Numbered from the stretch's first letter, positions 45,315-55,462 are shown. The stretch: DNA of 64,000 nt from an uncultured Burkholderiales bacterium (GCA_903832625.1 CAILCI010000060.1:1-64000), one strand, 5' to 3'. Notes: a model not told the origin generated them from the letters alone. Made by a program: numbers and translations.

Positions 45315-46298
45315 ATGAGCAAAGCAGTCATCATTGAGAAAAACGGCGGCCCAGAAGAACTCAAAATTGTGGACGTTCAAGTCGGCCAGCCCGCTGCGGG
45401 CGAAATTCGCATTCGCCACAAAGCCATTGGCCTGAACTTCATCGACGTTTACCAACGCAGCGGCCTCTACCAATTGGCCATGCCTTTGCACATGGGCATG
45501 GAAGCCTCCGGCGTGGTCGAAGCTGTGGGCGAGGGCGTGACCCACCTCAAGGTTGGTGACCGCGCTGCCTATGCCAGCAACCCGCCCGGCAGCTATTGCG
45601 AAGAGCGTGTTTTGCCCGCCAAATGCGTGGTCAAACTGCCCGACGCCATTTCCTTTGAAACCGGCGCAGCCATGATGCTCAAGGGCTTGACTGCGCAGTA
45701 CTTGCTCAAACGCAACGTGCCGTTTGGCGGCTTCAAACCAGGCGACTTTGTGTTGTTCCACGCCGCAGCAGGCGGAGTGGGTTTGATCGCCTGCCAATGG
45801 GCCAAAGCCCTGGGCTTGCAGCTCATTGGCACAGCCGGCAGCGACGCCAAATGCCAACTCGCCAAAGACAATGGCGCGGCCTTTGTCATCAACTACAGCA
45901 CCGAAGATTTCTTGACGCGGGTGAAAGAAATCACCGGCGGCAAAGGCGTCAAAGTCGTTTATGACTCCGTGGGCAAAGACACCTGGGACAAATCGCTGGA
46001 CTGCTTGGAGCCCCTGGGTCTGATGGTCAGCTTTGGCAATGCCTCAGGCCCCGTGGCGCCTATGGCACCCGGCATCTTGGGCCCCAAAGGCTCGCTCTAC
46101 TTGACGCGCCAAACTTTGTTCACCCACATCGCCACCCGCGAGCGCACCCAAGAAATGGCCGACGATTTGTTCGCTGCCGTCACCAGCGGCAAAGTGCACA
46201 TTCACATCGACCAAACCTACAAGCTCGAAGACGTGGCACAAGCGCACCGCGACTTAGAAGCCCGCAAAACCACGGGTTGCACGGTCATTACCTTGTAA
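45315..46298 (+). CDS. NADPH:quinone oxidoreductase (zeta-crystallin-like)
   Basis: A 327-residue medium-chain dehydrogenase/reductase without the zinc-binding residues of alcohol dehydrogenases. The NADPH site is visible as AAAGGVGLIACQWAKALG near residue 153, and the QOR-type motif GLNFIDVYQRSGLY near the N-terminus. It reduces quinones or acts on unsaturated aldehydes. ATG 45315 is used rather than the TTG at 45303. Transcription ends at the terminator that follows. Confidence 0.92.
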   Translation: MSKAVIIEKNGGPEELKIVDVQVGQPAAGEIRIRHKAIGLNFIDVYQRSGLYQLAMPLHMGMEASGVVEAVGEGVTHLKVGDRAAYASNPPGSYCEERVLPAKCVVKLPDAISFETGAAMMLKGLTAQYLLKRNVPFGGFKPGDFVLFHAAAGGVGLIACQWAKALGLQLIGTAGSDAKCQLAKDNGAAFVINYSTEDFLTRVKEITGGKGVKVVYDSVGKDTWDKSLDCLEPLGLMVSFGNASGPVAPMAPGILGPKGSLYLTRQTLFTHIATRERTQEMADDLFAAVTSGKVHIHIDQTYKLEDVAQAHRDLEARKTTGCTVITL

Positions 46299-46315
46299 AC
46301 CGCGTCGGTTCGAAA

Positions 46316-46338
46316 AAACGCTGCCGTGGGCAGCGTTT
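46316..46338 (+). terminator. Bidirectional terminator between qor-like gene and lspA
   Basis: AAACGCTGCC-GTG-GGCAGCGTTT, a perfect ten-pair hairpin with an A-run on its left and T-rich bases on its right, between the convergent ends at 46298 and 46348. It can serve both strands. Confidence 0.85.
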
Positions 46339-46347
46339 AAACTTCCC

Positions 46348-46842
46348 TCATCGCCCCCGCCGCACGCGCAACACCTCATCCAAAATCAAACAAGCTGCGC
46401 CCAGCGTGATGGCGCTATCGGCCACGTTGAAGGCGGGGAAATGAACGCCTGCGTAGTAGAAGTCTAAAAAATCGACCACGTAGCTGTGGATCATGCGGTC
46501 AATCACGTTGCCCAATGCGCCGCCCAAAATGCAGCCCAAAGCAAAGCCAAACAGTGTTTGTCCGGCGTGTTGTTTGAGCATCCACACGATCACGCCCGCA
46601 GCCGCCAGCCCCAATCCAGTGAACAACCAGCGTTGCCAACCACCCGCCGCCGCCAAAAAAGAAAAGGCCGCGCCCGTGTTGTGCACCCGCACAATGTTGA
46701 AAAACGAGGTGACTGCAAACCCCTCGCCCAGCGCGTAGTTGCCCACAATCAACACCTTGGTGAACTGGTCAGCCAAGATCACGATCAAGGCCAATCCCAG
46801 CCAAATCCAGTAGCGCGGGGTGTTGTGTTGCCAGCGAGCCAT
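46348..46842 (-). CDS. lspA: Prolipoprotein signal peptidase LspA
   Basis: Aspartic peptidase of 164 residues removing signal peptides from diacylglyceryl prolipoproteins in the inner membrane. Four helices; catalytic aspartates lie in [11 protein letters not shown] and [20 protein letters not shown] near the start is also typical. ATG 46842 gives the family N-terminus; the longer frame reaches into ileS. It starts 10 bases after the ileS stop, the conserved ileS-lspA order. Confidence 0.96.
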   Translation of the reverse strand: MARWQHNTPRYWIWLGLALIVILADQFTKVLIVGNYALGEGFAVTSFFNIVRVHNTGAAFSFLAAAGGWQRWLFTGLGLAAAGVIVWMLKQHAGQTLFGFALGCILGGALGNVIDRMIHSYVVDFLDFYYAGVHFPAFNVADSAITLGAACLILDEVLRVRRGR

Positions 46843-46852
46843 GTGCGCGTCC

Positions 46853-49765
46853 TCAAGCAAAAAGGCGTGTTTCGCCGTGGCCAAACACATTGCTCACACA
46901 ACGGCCACACAAGCCCGCGTGCGCGCTGTCTGCGCCCACGTCGTCTTGGTAGTGCCAGCAGCGTTCGCATTTGGTGGCGTGGCTCACCTGTACCTCGACC
47001 TCCAGCGCAGCACCCGCCAGCTTGATGAGTTTGACCTTGGAGGTGATGAAGACAAACTTCAAGTCATCGCCCAAGCTGTGCAAGGCGTCGAACACTTCGC
47101 CGTCGCAGGTGATGACCAATTCGGCTTGCAACGATGCGCCGACCAAGCCCGCCGTGCGTTTTTCTTCGATGTTTTTGTTGGCCAGTTCACGCACCTGTTG
47201 GATGAGCGCCCATTTGTGGAGCAACGCATCGTCGCCAGCGGGCAAGTGCACAAAGGTTTCTAAAAACACGGATTCCGATGTGCCCAAGAAGCCCCAGGCC
47301 TCTTCTGCCGTGAACGACAAAAACGGTGCCATCCAGCGCACAAAAGCCTGGGTGATTTGGTACAGCGCGGTTTGCGCACTGCGCCGAGCCAGTGAGTTGG
47401 CGGCGCTGGTGTAGAGGCGGTCTTTGAGCACATCCAAATAAAACGCGCCCAAATCTTCGGAGCAGAAAATTTGCAGCTTGGAGACCACGGGATGAAACTC
47501 GTAGCGCCCAAAATGCCCGCCTTCAAACACGCCTGTGTCGGCGTTGAAGTGGCCCAAAATGTCGGCCTGCAATTGGGCGGCGCGGCTCAATGCGTAGCGG
47601 TCAATTTCCAGCAATTGTTCAAACGCCACGCTGTCGGTGGCGGGATTGAAGTCGCTGATGTTGGCCATCAAAAAGCGCAGCGTGTTGCGAATACGGCGGT
47701 AAGCGTCCACCACCCGCGCCAAGATTTTGTCGTCAATGTTCAAGTCGCCCGAGTAGTCGGTAGACGCCACCCACAGACGCACAATTTCAGCGCCCATTTT
47801 TTCGCTGACCTCTTGCGGCGCGATGGTGTTGCCCAAGCTTTTGCTCATCTTGCGGCCTTGGCCGTCGGTGGCAAAACCGTGGGTCAGCAAACCTTTGTAG
47901 GGCGCACGGTCGTACAAGGCGCAACCCAGCAACAGAGAGCTGTGGAACCAGCCGCGATGCTGGTCGTGGCCTTCCAAGTACAAGTCGGCCTCGGGGCCTT
48001 GGTCGTGATAGGGCGCACGGTCGTAAGCGTCTTTGTGGCTGCCGCGCAGCACATGTTGGAAGGTCGAGCCTGAGTCAAACCAGACCTCCAAAATATCGGT
48101 ACTCTTGGTGTAGCTGGACGCATCGTCTCCGGCTTGGGTGAGGATGCTTTCCACCGTCTCGCGGCTCCATGCCTCGATGCCGCCTTGCTCCACAATGCGG
48201 GCGGCTTGGTCCAAAATTTCCATGGTGCGCGGATGCAACTCACCGCTGTCTTTGTGCAAGAAAAACGGCACGGGTACGCCCCAGGAACGCTGGCGTGAAA
48301 TGCACCAGTCGGGTCGGTTGGCAATCATGTCGCGCAAACGCGCTTTGCCGTTTTCGGGGTAGAAATGGGTGTGCTCAATCGCGTTCAAAGCCAACTCGCG
48401 CAGCGACTGGCTGGACTTGTCGGTGATGAATCTGCCCGTGGTTTTTTCGGTCGTGCTGTCAAAACCGTCCATGCGCACAAACCACTGCGCCGCTGCGCGG
48501 TAGATGACCGGCGTTTTGTGACGCCAGCAATGCGGATAGCTGTGGCTGATGGTCTGCGTGGCCATCAAGCGGCCTGCATTTTGCAGCGCTTCCAAAATGA
48601 CGGGCACGGCTTTCCAAATGTGCAAACCGCCAAACAGCGGGAAGTCGGCTGCATACGCGCCATTGCCTTGCACGGGGTTCAAGATGTCGGTGTACTTCAT
48701 GCCATGCGCCATGCAGGAGTTGAAGTCATCGACGCCGTAAGCGGGGGCGCTGTGGACGATGCCCGTGCCGTCGCTGGCCGTGGCGTAGTCGGCCAAGTAC
48801 ACAGGAGCCGTGCGTTGATAGCCCGCATCGACCTGCGAGAGCGGGTGGTGAAATTCGATCAAGTCGAGGTGTTTGCCCACCGTGGTGGCGAGCACTTGGC
48901 CTTGCAATTGCCAGCGACTCAGGCACGACTCCACCAAGCTTTCGGCGCATAGAAAAAGACCGCGCTCGGTGTCCACCAGCGCGTAGGTCAACTCGGGGTT
49001 GAGGTTCAAGGCCTGGTTGGCGGGAATGGTCCATGCGGTGGTGGTCCAGATCACGGCAAAGGCTTCTTTGTTCAGCTGGGCCAAACCAAAGGCGGCGGCC
49101 AGCTTGTCGGGCTGGGCGCACAAAAACGCCACATCCAGCGTGTCGCTTTTCTTGTCGGCGTATTCAATTTCAAACTCGGCTAGGGACGAGCCGCAGTCAA
49201 AGCACCAGTACACGGGCTTCAAGCCACGATAAACAAAACCACGTTCAATCACACGTTTGAAGGCGCGAATTTGTCCTGCCTCGTTGGCGGGGTCCATGGT
49301 GCGGTAAGGACGCTCCCAGTCGCCCAAAACGCCCAAGCGCTTGAAGTCTTCGCGTTGTTGCTCGATTTGCTCGGTGGCAAAGGCGCGGCTTTTGGCCTGC
49401 ATGTCGTCGCGGCTGAGTTTGCGGCCATGCAGTTTTTCGATGGCGTTTTCGATGGGCAAGCCGTGGCAGTCCCAGCCGGGAATGTATTGCGCATCAAAGC
49501 CCGCCAACTGGCGGCTTTTGACGATCATGTCTTTGAGCACTTTGTTCAGCGCATGTCCAATGTGCAGCTTGCCGTTGGCATACGGCGGGCCGTCGTGCAG
49601 CACAAACAGGGGCGCGCCGTGGCGTGCCACGCGCAGTTTTTTGTACAGGCCTTGGTCGCTCCAGCTTTTTGCCCAAGCGCCTTCGCGTTTGGGCAAATCG
49701 CCACGCATGGGAAACGGCGTGTCGAGCATATTGAGCGTGTCGCGGTAAGAAGTGGTGTCGGTCAT
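46853..49765 (-). CDS. ileS: Isoleucyl-tRNA synthetase
   Basis: Class I synthetase of 970 residues. HIGH motif is HIGH at 68-71 (KLHIGHAL), KMSKS is [11 protein letters not shown]. The C-terminal zinc finger has paired cysteines (CERCWHYQ and CGRCVSNV). An editing domain (CP1) lies between. ATG 49765 gives [14 protein letters not shown]; the frame up to 49825 is discarded. Upstream on the same strand is ribF, after 142 bases. Confidence 0.97.
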   Translation of the reverse strand: MTDTTSYRDTLNMLDTPFPMRGDLPKREGAWAKSWSDQGLYKKLRVARHGAPLFVLHDGPPYANGKLHIGHALNKVLKDMIVKSRQLAGFDAQYIPGWDCHGLPIENAIEKLHGRKLSRDDMQAKSRAFATEQIEQQREDFKRLGVLGDWERPYRTMDPANEAGQIRAFKRVIERGFVYRGLKPVYWCFDCGSSLAEFEIEYADKKSDTLDVAFLCAQPDKLAAAFGLAQLNKEAFAVIWTTTAWTIPANQALNLNPELTYALVDTERGLFLCAESLVESCLSRWQLQGQVLATTVGKHLDLIEFHHPLSQVDAGYQRTAPVYLADYATASDGTGIVHSAPAYGVDDFNSCMAHGMKYTDILNPVQGNGAYAADFPLFGGLHIWKAVPVILEALQNAGRLMATQTISHSYPHCWRHKTPVIYRAAAQWFVRMDGFDSTTEKTTGRFITDKSSQSLRELALNAIEHTHFYPENGKARLRDMIANRPDWCISRQRSWGVPVPFFLHKDSGELHPRTMEILDQAARIVEQGGIEAWSRETVESILTQAGDDASSYTKSTDILEVWFDSGSTFQHVLRGSHKDAYDRAPYHDQGPEADLYLEGHDQHRGWFHSSLLLGCALYDRAPYKGLLTHGFATDGQGRKMSKSLGNTIAPQEVSEKMGAEIVRLWVASTDYSGDLNIDDKILARVVDAYRRIRNTLRFLMANISDFNPATDSVAFEQLLEIDRYALSRAAQLQADILGHFNADTGVFEGGHFGRYEFHPVVSKLQIFCSEDLGAFYLDVLKDRLYTSAANSLARRSAQTALYQITQAFVRWMAPFLSFTAEEAWGFLGTSESVFLETFVHLPAGDDALLHKWALIQQVRELANKNIEEKRTAGLVGASLQAELVITCDGEVFDALHSLGDDLKFVFITSKVKLIKLAGAALEVEVQVSHATKCERCWHYQDDVGADSAHAGLCGRCVSNVFGHGETRLFA

Positions 49766-49907
49766 GGTGCTTGCGATATACGTTTTGAAGGCTTGTGGCT
49801 TGAGCCAAGTCCATGGCAGGATCAAGCGCTAAGGGTCTGAGCGCAGACGGTGTATGCCGTTTGGCCAGAAAGACAGACGCGGGGCAAGGTGCGTCGGGCG
49901 TGCCCTG

Positions 49908-50882
49908 TCAAATTCGGGCTGCGAACCAGGCGCGAGCGTCTTCGCAGTCTTGGTGTATGCCTTGCATCAAGGCGTCCAGACCGTCGTATTTGAGCTCGTC
50001 GTGTAATTTGTGCAGCAGTTCCACGCGGATGATTTTACCGTAGCCCCCATCCACGCCCAATTCAGCCGGCCAGTCCAAGCAATGCGTCTCCAGCAACACC
50101 CGCCCGCCGTTGACGTCGTTGGCGTCGAGCGATGGTCGAATGCCCAAATTCGCAACCCCTTGCAGGGGCTGGCTGCCCAAGCCATGCACGCGCACCACAA
50201 AAATACCGCTGGCCGCAGGCTTCCAATGGCTAAAGCGCAAGTTGAGGGTGCGGCAATCGAGTTCACGCCCGAGCTTGCGCCCATGCACCACATGGCCCGA
50301 GATGGCGTAAGGCCGACCCAGCAATTGCGCGGTGGCCTGCATGTCGCCCCGCGCCAAGGCCTCGCGCACGGCGGAGCTCGATACCCGTAAACCGCGCACT
50401 TCGTAGCTATTCATGCGCGCCACATCAAAACCGTGTTGATTTCCAGCCGCGTCGAGCATGGCGTAATCGCCCGCCCGCTTGGCGCCAAATCGGAAGTCGT
50501 CGCCCACCAACACATATTTCACGCCCAAACCGTTGACCAAAATGTCGGCCACAAAATCTTGCGGTGGCTGGGCTGCAAAGGCTGCGTTGAAGGGCAGCAC
50601 CACGCATTGGTCAATGCCGCAAGCAGCGAGTTCGTGCAGCTTGTCGCGCAAAGTGGCAATGCGGGCAGGGGCGAGTTCGGGTTTGCCCAGCGTTTGGGCA
50701 AAAAAGTCGCGCGGATGCGGCTCAAATGTCATCACGCAACTGGGCACGCCACGGTGCTGCGCCTCGCTCTTGAGCAGCGCCAACATGGCTTGGTGGCCAC
50801 GATGCACGCCGTCAAAGTTGCCAATCGTCACAGCGCAAGCGCTGGCGAGTTGGCGGTGCTGAAAACCTCTAAAAATTTGCAT
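49908..50882 (-). CDS. ribF: Bifunctional riboflavin kinase/FAD synthetase RibF
   Basis: A 324-residue fusion: an N-terminal FAD synthetase (nucleotidyltransferase, ITIGNFDGVHRGHQAML near residue 20) and a C-terminal riboflavin kinase domain (GHVVHGRKLGRELDCRTLNL, GVANLGIRPS). It converts riboflavin to FMN and FAD. Gene order ribF-ileS-lspA is common in proteobacteria. No FMN riboswitch is evident in the short divergent space before it. Confidence 0.96.
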   Translation of the reverse strand: MQIFRGFQHRQLASACAVTIGNFDGVHRGHQAMLALLKSEAQHRGVPSCVMTFEPHPRDFFAQTLGKPELAPARIATLRDKLHELAACGIDQCVVLPFNAAFAAQPPQDFVADILVNGLGVKYVLVGDDFRFGAKRAGDYAMLDAAGNQHGFDVARMNSYEVRGLRVSSSAVREALARGDMQATAQLLGRPYAISGHVVHGRKLGRELDCRTLNLRFSHWKPAASGIFVVRVHGLGSQPLQGVANLGIRPSLDANDVNGGRVLLETHCLDWPAELGVDGGYGKIIRVELLHKLHDELKYDGLDALMQGIHQDCEDARAWFAARI

Positions 50883-50992
50883 GGGGCAGCTTCAAAAGGG
50901 GAATGACCAAGTCGTCATCCAAACAGGTTATATTGTCTCTGATAGACAAATGCAGTTGGATCGGTCGTGACATTACGCGAAGGAGCTCTGTT

Positions 50993-51550
50993 GTGAAGGT
51001 CTTGAAGTTGTCAGCCCAAGGGTTGCCCCAGTCATGGATTTCGCTCGAACAAGCGGTGATTCACTACGCCGCCGGTGAGGTGCGCTGGGAGTCTGGCGGC
51101 GAGGTGGCGGTGTTTCATGGCGGCACCAACGCCATCACGGGGCAGCAGTCCATCATCACGGTCAACAGCATCATCGGCACCAAGGGCGTGCCCAAAATCA
51201 ATCCCTTTGAGCTCAAACCCGGCTTGACCAACAGCAAACTGTTTGCCCGTGACCGCAACATTTGCGCCTACTGCGGCGACGAATTCCACGAAACCGAACT
51301 CACCCGCGAACACATCCGCCCCTTCGGCCAGCATGGCGTAGACCACTGGATGAACGTCGTCACCGCCTGCAAAGCCTGCAACCACCGCAAAGGCAATCGC
51401 ACGCCCGAGCAAGCCCACATGCCGCTGCTCTACACGCCGTATGTGCCCAGCCTCTGGGAAGACTTCATTTTGCGCAACCGCCGCATTCTGGCCGACCAAA
51501 TGGAGTTTTTGATGGCGCATGTGCCGAGGACTTCGCGCTTGGTGGCTTGA
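50993..51550 (+). CDS. HNH endonuclease
   Basis: A 185-residue HNH nuclease of a family common in Burkholderiales. Zinc cysteines are C91/C94 (NICAYCGDE) and C126/C129 (ACKACNHRKG), with catalytic histidine H107 in REHIRPF and N130-H131 nearby. Start GTG 50993 has AGGAG at 50981-50985; the longer frame from 50903 lacks one. Role as stand-alone nuclease is unknown and no mobile-element genes surround it. Confidence 0.88.
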   Translation: MKVLKLSAQGLPQSWISLEQAVIHYAAGEVRWESGGEVAVFHGGTNAITGQQSIITVNSIIGTKGVPKINPFELKPGLTNSKLFARDRNICAYCGDEFHETELTREHIRPFGQHGVDHWMNVVTACKACNHRKGNRTPEQAHMPLLYTPYVPSLWEDFILRNRRILADQMEFLMAHVPRTSRLVA

Positions 51551-51641
51551 CTAGGCGTTCTGAGCAAGGTTGAAAACACGGATTGTTTGAGCACAGAATA
51601 AATTGAATACTTAAGAAGTAAAAAACTTAAAGGATTCCCTC

Positions 51642-52055
51642 ATGCTCGACCACATGACTTTTCGCGTTGCAGATATTGCTCAAACCAAAGCCTTTTACGA
51701 ACCTGTTTTAAAAACCCTAGGCTATGCTTTGGTCGTCGAAGGCTTTCATGGCGGCAACATGCTGGGCTTTGGCTATCCAAGCGATCAAGACCCCACGGGC
51801 GTAAAACTCGACACTTGGTTCATCGATGGCGATTCACCCTATGGCGGGCATCCTGTAACGGCAGGATGCCATTTGTGCTGGAGCGCTAAAAATCGTGCCG
51901 AGGTCGATGCCTTTTACCAAGCCGCCATTGCCGCAGGTGGCAAAGACAATGGCTCACCGGGTTTGCGCCCGCACTATCACGAACACTATTACGGCGCGTT
52001 TGTGATCGACCCTGACGGCAACAACATCGAGGCGGCTTGCCATCTGCCTGCCTGA
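51642..52055 (+). CDS. VOC-family (glyoxalase-like) protein
   Basis: A 137-residue vicinal-oxygen-chelate fold protein: LDHMTFRVADIAQTKAFYEPVL at the start and NGSPGLRPHYHEHYYGAFVIDPDGNNIEAACH at the end, with two metal-type positions (H4 and the late Glu). Likely a small metalloenzyme, but whether it acts as glyoxalase, dioxygenase or something else cannot be told. It stands apart from both flanking genes and overlaps none. Confidence 0.85.
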   Translation: MLDHMTFRVADIAQTKAFYEPVLKTLGYALVVEGFHGGNMLGFGYPSDQDPTGVKLDTWFIDGDSPYGGHPVTAGCHLCWSAKNRAEVDAFYQAAIAAGGKDNGSPGLRPHYHEHYYGAFVIDPDGNNIEAACHLPA

Positions 52056-52059
52056 TGGC

Positions 52060-52644
52060 TTAAAGCAGCTCTCGAATGACTCGCGGATAAATGAGGTGCT
52101 CTTGCGAGAGCACCCGCGCGGCCAAGCTCTGCGCGGTGTCGTCGGGCAGCACGGGAACCACGGCTTGGGCCAAGATGGGGCCGTGGTCTAGCTCGGCGGT
52201 GACGCGGTGAACGGTGGCGCCGGCGAATTGACAGCCTGCATCGATGGCGCGTTGGTGGGTGTTCAGTCCGGCAAAGGCAGGCAACAAAGACGGATGAATA
52301 TTGATCAAACGGTCTTGGTAATGCGCCACAAAGCCTGACGTCAATATCCGCATAAAACCCGCCAACACGACCAGCGCGGGCTGGTGGCCGTCAATTTCAG
52401 CCATCAAGGCGGCGTCAAATGCTTCGCGTGGGTTGGCATGGTTAGAAAAGGCTTTGTGATCGACCACCGCTGTCGCAATGCCTTGCGTCTGGGCAAAGGC
52501 CAGCCCCGGCGCATCGTCGCGGTTGCTGATGACAGCGCTCACGCGAGCACCCAAGCGGCGCGGCCAGTCTTCGCGCTGGGCGGCTTGCACGATGGCGGCC
52601 ATGTTGGAGCCGCTGCCTGAAATCAAGATCACAATGTTTTTCAT
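52060..52644 (-). CDS. purN: Phosphoribosylglycinamide formyltransferase PurN
   Basis: Purine biosynthesis enzyme transferring formyl from 10-formyl-THF to GAR, 194 residues. NIVILISGSGSNMAAIV at the N-terminus, NIHPSLLPAFAGLNTHQRA with the catalytic HPSLLP histidine, and the final AELDHGPILAQ with the second catalytic Asp. Standard length. Divergent from the acyl-CoA dehydrogenase operon. Confidence 0.96.
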   Translation of the reverse strand: MKNIVILISGSGSNMAAIVQAAQREDWPRRLGARVSAVISNRDDAPGLAFAQTQGIATAVVDHKAFSNHANPREAFDAALMAEIDGHQPALVVLAGFMRILTSGFVAHYQDRLINIHPSLLPAFAGLNTHQRAIDAGCQFAGATVHRVTAELDHGPILAQAVVPVLPDDTAQSLAARVLSQEHLIYPRVIRELL

Positions 52645-52701
52645 GTCGGCGAATTATCAGGGCTTGCCCTAGGTTGTCGCGTTTTGTACCGAAAAAATCG
52701 A

Positions 52702-52709
52702 ACGATCGT
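52702..52709 (+). promoter_or_regulatory. ACGATCGT palindrome upstream of the acyl-CoA dehydrogenase genes
   Basis: An 8-bp perfect palindrome with A/T-rich flanks in the purN/acyl-CoA dehydrogenase gap, 38 bases before the ATG. TetR-family regulators of acyl-CoA metabolism in beta- and gammaproteobacteria often use sites with an ACGATCGT-like core, so this is a candidate operator. Length is too short for high confidence. Confidence 0.35.
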
Positions 52710-52746
52710 GCTAAAAACGAGGAAGTATCAACAAGGACACTAGACC

Positions 52747-53925
52747 ATGGATTTGGCTTTTACCCCCGAAGAAGAGGCGTTTCGCCAGGAAGTGCGTGCT
52801 TGGGTGCACGCCAATTTACCCAAAGATTTGTCCCACAAAGTCCACAATGCGCTGCGTTTGACGCGCGACGACATGCAGCGTTGGGCCAAAATTTTGGGTG
52901 CCAAAAACTGGCTCGGCTACGGCTGGCCCACGCAATTTGGCGGCCCGGGCTGGACAGCGGTGCAAAAGCATTTGTTTGAAGAAGAATGCGCCTTGGCGGG
53001 CGCACCCCGCGTGGTGCCGTTTGGTCCGGTCATGGTGGCGCCGGTCATCATGGCTTTTGGCAACACCGAGCAACAACAACGCTTTTTGCCCGGCATCGCC
53101 AGCGGCGAAGTCTGGTGGAGCCAAGGCTATAGCGAACCGGGCTCGGGCTCCGACTTGGCGTCTGTCAAAACCAAAGCCGAGCGCGTGGGCAACAAATACA
53201 TTGTCAACGGCCAAAAAACTTGGACAACGCTGGGTCAATACGGCGAATGGATTTTCTGCCTGGTGCGCACCAGCAACGAAGGCAAGCCGCAAACCGGTAT
53301 TTCTTTCTTGCTGATTGACATGAAATCGCCCGGCGTGACGGTGCGTCCCATCAAGCTGCTCGACGGCGAATGCGAAGTCAACGAAGTCTGGTTTGACAAC
53401 GTGGAAGTGCCCGCCGAAAACCTGATTGGTGAAGAAAACAAAGGCTGGACCTACGCCAAGCATTTGCTGGCGCACGAACGCACCAACATTGCCGACGTCA
53501 ACCGCGCCAAGCGTGAGTTGGAGCGCCTCAAGCGCATCGCCAAAGCCGAAGGCGTGTACTACGATGTGCGTTTCCGCGACGAAATTGCCAAGCTCGAAGT
53601 CGATGTGGTGGCGCTGGAAATGCTGGTGCTGCGCGTTTTGAGCGCTGAAAAATCAGGCAAGCAAACGCTGGACATTGCGGGCTTGCTCAAAATCAAAGGC
53701 AGCGAAATTCAACAACGCTACAGCGAGCTGATGATGCTCGCCGCAGGCCCTTACAGCCTGCCCTTCATCGAAGAAGCCATGGACGCTGGCTGGCAGGGCG
53801 ACCATGTTGGCGCAGCGCATTGTGCGCCGCTGGCATCGACCTTCTTCAACATGCGCAAAACCACCATTTACGGTGGCTCCAACGAAGTGCAGCGCAACAT
53901 CGTGGCTCAAACCGTATTGGGATAA
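52747..53925 (+). CDS. Acyl-CoA dehydrogenase, PimC-like large subunit
   Basis: A 392-residue FAD acyl-CoA dehydrogenase. Motifs include YSEPGSGSDLASVKTKA and NGQKTWTTLGQYGEW for FAD/substrate binding, and the C-terminal YGGSNEVQRNIVAQTVLG. The match is best with the large partner of two-gene PimC/PimD-type dehydrogenases. The substrate, possibly a dicarboxylic or long-chain acyl-CoA, is not determined. The small-subunit gene begins three bases after its stop. Confidence 0.9.
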   Translation: MDLAFTPEEEAFRQEVRAWVHANLPKDLSHKVHNALRLTRDDMQRWAKILGAKNWLGYGWPTQFGGPGWTAVQKHLFEEECALAGAPRVVPFGPVMVAPVIMAFGNTEQQQRFLPGIASGEVWWSQGYSEPGSGSDLASVKTKAERVGNKYIVNGQKTWTTLGQYGEWIFCLVRTSNEGKPQTGISFLLIDMKSPGVTVRPIKLLDGECEVNEVWFDNVEVPAENLIGEENKGWTYAKHLLAHERTNIADVNRAKRELERLKRIAKAEGVYYDVRFRDEIAKLEVDVVALEMLVLRVLSAEKSGKQTLDIAGLLKIKGSEIQQRYSELMMLAAGPYSLPFIEEAMDAGWQGDHVGAAHCAPLASTFFNMRKTTIYGGSNEVQRNIVAQTVLG

Positions 53926-53928
53926 ATC

Positions 53929-55044
53929 ATGGATTTCAACTTTTCAGACGAACAAGAACAACTCCGCGACGCGGTGCGCAAATGGGTGGACAAGGGCTAT
54001 GACTTTGAACGCCGTCGCAGCATCGTGCAAGAAGGCGGCTACTCCGCCAAAGCCTATGGCGAATTGACCGAATTGGGCTTGGGCGGCCTCTACATTTCCG
54101 AAGAATTAGGTGGTCTGGGCATGGGCCCCGTCGAAGGCATGGTGGTCATGGAAGAGCTCGGGCGCGGCATTGTGCTCGAACCCGTGGCGCAAACCTTGAT
54201 CGCGGGCGCATTGCTCACCCATTACGCCAGCGGCGAAGTGCAAAGCACATGGTGCGGCAAGATCGCCGGCGGCGAAGCCTTGGTGGTGTTGGCGCACCAA
54301 GAACGCAAAGCTCGCTACAACTTGCTGCTTTGCGACACCCAAGCCCAGCCAGCAGGCAAGGGCTGGAATTTGAGCGGCCACAAAAGCATTGTTCCCGCAG
54401 GCGACCAAGCCGACGCTTGGCTGGTGCCCGCCGTCGCCAACGGCAAACTGGCGCTCTTCTTGGTTGAAAAAGCCAGCGCTGGCGCGGCTACACGCGGCTA
54501 TGTCACCCAAGACGGCTCGCGTGCGGCTGAGTTGACACTCGCCAACACGCCCGCGCATTTGGTCACACTCGACGGCGCCACGGCACTGCAACACGCGCAT
54601 GACATAGGCATTGCTGCGCTGTGCGCTGAAGCCGTGGGCGTGATGGACAAAACCATGACCATCACCGTGGACTACATGAACACCCGCAAGCAGTTTGGCG
54701 TGGCCATCGCCACTTTCCAAGCCCTGCGTCACCGTGTGTCCGACATGAAAATGCAGCTTGAATTGGCGCGCTCCATGAGCTATTACGCCAGCCTCAAACT
54801 CAACGCACCCGCAGCAGAACGCAGCGCCGCCATGAGCCGCGCCAAATACCAACTGGGCGTGTCCATGCGCTTTGTCGGCCAACAAGCGGTGCAACTACAC
54901 GGCGGCATTGGCGTGACCGACGAATACATCGTCAGCCACTATTTCAAGAAACTCACCCAACTCGAAATGAGCTTTGGCGACACCTTGCACCATTTGGGCG
55001 AAGTGAGCGCGAAGATGCAGGATACGGCGGGGGTGTTTGCTTAA
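53929..55044 (+). CDS. Acyl-CoA dehydrogenase, PimD-like small subunit
   Basis: A 371-residue acyl-CoA dehydrogenase-fold protein, probable partner of the preceding gene. FSDEQEQLRDAVRKW opens it; TRKQFGVAIATFQALRHRVSDMK and LHGGIGVTDEYIVSHYFKKL are helical and C-terminal family segments. Shorter FAD contacts than the large subunit fit a heterodimer role. A small ORF begins one base after its stop codon. Confidence 0.9.
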   Translation: MDFNFSDEQEQLRDAVRKWVDKGYDFERRRSIVQEGGYSAKAYGELTELGLGGLYISEELGGLGMGPVEGMVVMEELGRGIVLEPVAQTLIAGALLTHYASGEVQSTWCGKIAGGEALVVLAHQERKARYNLLLCDTQAQPAGKGWNLSGHKSIVPAGDQADAWLVPAVANGKLALFLVEKASAGAATRGYVTQDGSRAAELTLANTPAHLVTLDGATALQHAHDIGIAALCAEAVGVMDKTMTITVDYMNTRKQFGVAIATFQALRHRVSDMKMQLELARSMSYYASLKLNAPAAERSAAMSRAKYQLGVSMRFVGQQAVQLHGGIGVTDEYIVSHYFKKLTQLEMSFGDTLHHLGEVSAKMQDTAGVFA

Positions 55045-55045
55045 T

Positions 55046-55198
55046 ATGAATGCTTCAGAGACGTCAGCGATTGAACGCATCTACCAGATGTTGATCGCTG
55101 ATGCTCGTCGAGGTTTGATCGATGTGGCTGCGGGCAAGGTCAAAGATGCTCGTTCAGCCTTGGCCGAAATTAAACGTCGTCGGCAAGTTAAGAAGTGA
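55046..55198 (+). CDS. Small helical protein (50 residues) after the dehydrogenase operon
   Basis: An intact 50-residue frame, highly charged and helical (ADARRGLIDVAAGKVKDARS), starting one base after the dehydrogenase stop, so it could be co-translated. It resembles the C-terminal helices of some antitoxins but there is no toxin gene beside it, and I cannot assign it to a family. Could also be a spurious frame. Confidence 0.4.
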   Translation: MNASETSAIERIYQMLIADARRGLIDVAAGKVKDARSALAEIKRRRQVKK

Positions 55199-55219
55199 AC
55201 TTAACAACTTCGAAGAAGA

Positions 55220-55462
55220 TCAAGAGTTTGATATTTTGACAAACCGAGGCTGAACCACGCCGTCGATGTTGACTTGCTCTAAGAACATCGCGGCTGGTCG
55301 TACCCACAGGCCTTTTTCACCATACAAAGCGCGGTACACCGTCATGGCTTCGAGCGTTTCGCTGTGGCGGGCTGTGCCTATGACTTCGTACAGGCCGCCT
55401 TTGTAATGGCGGTAGGTGCCTTGGGGTGTTTCTTGGATGGGAGTTAGGCTTGGGTTGTTCAT
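55220..55462 (-). CDS. DUF1653-domain protein
   Basis: An 80-residue protein consisting of a DUF1653 domain: GTYRHYKGGLYEVIGTARHSET and YRALYGEKGLWVRPAAMFLE are the family segments. Function unknown. ATG 55462 gives the domain's usual size; the longer frame to 55537 overlaps the methyltransferase start. Divergent from the rRNA methyltransferase gene at 55488. Confidence 0.85.
   Translation of the reverse strand: MNNPSLTPIQETPQGTYRHYKGGLYEVIGTARHSETLEAMTVYRALYGEKGLWVRPAAMFLEQVNIDGVVQPRFVKISNS

Noticed and set aside
50883-50992. FMN riboswitch for ribF
   Set aside because: The divergent gap is 110 bases and lacks the conserved RFN element helices; ribF outside rib operons usually has none.
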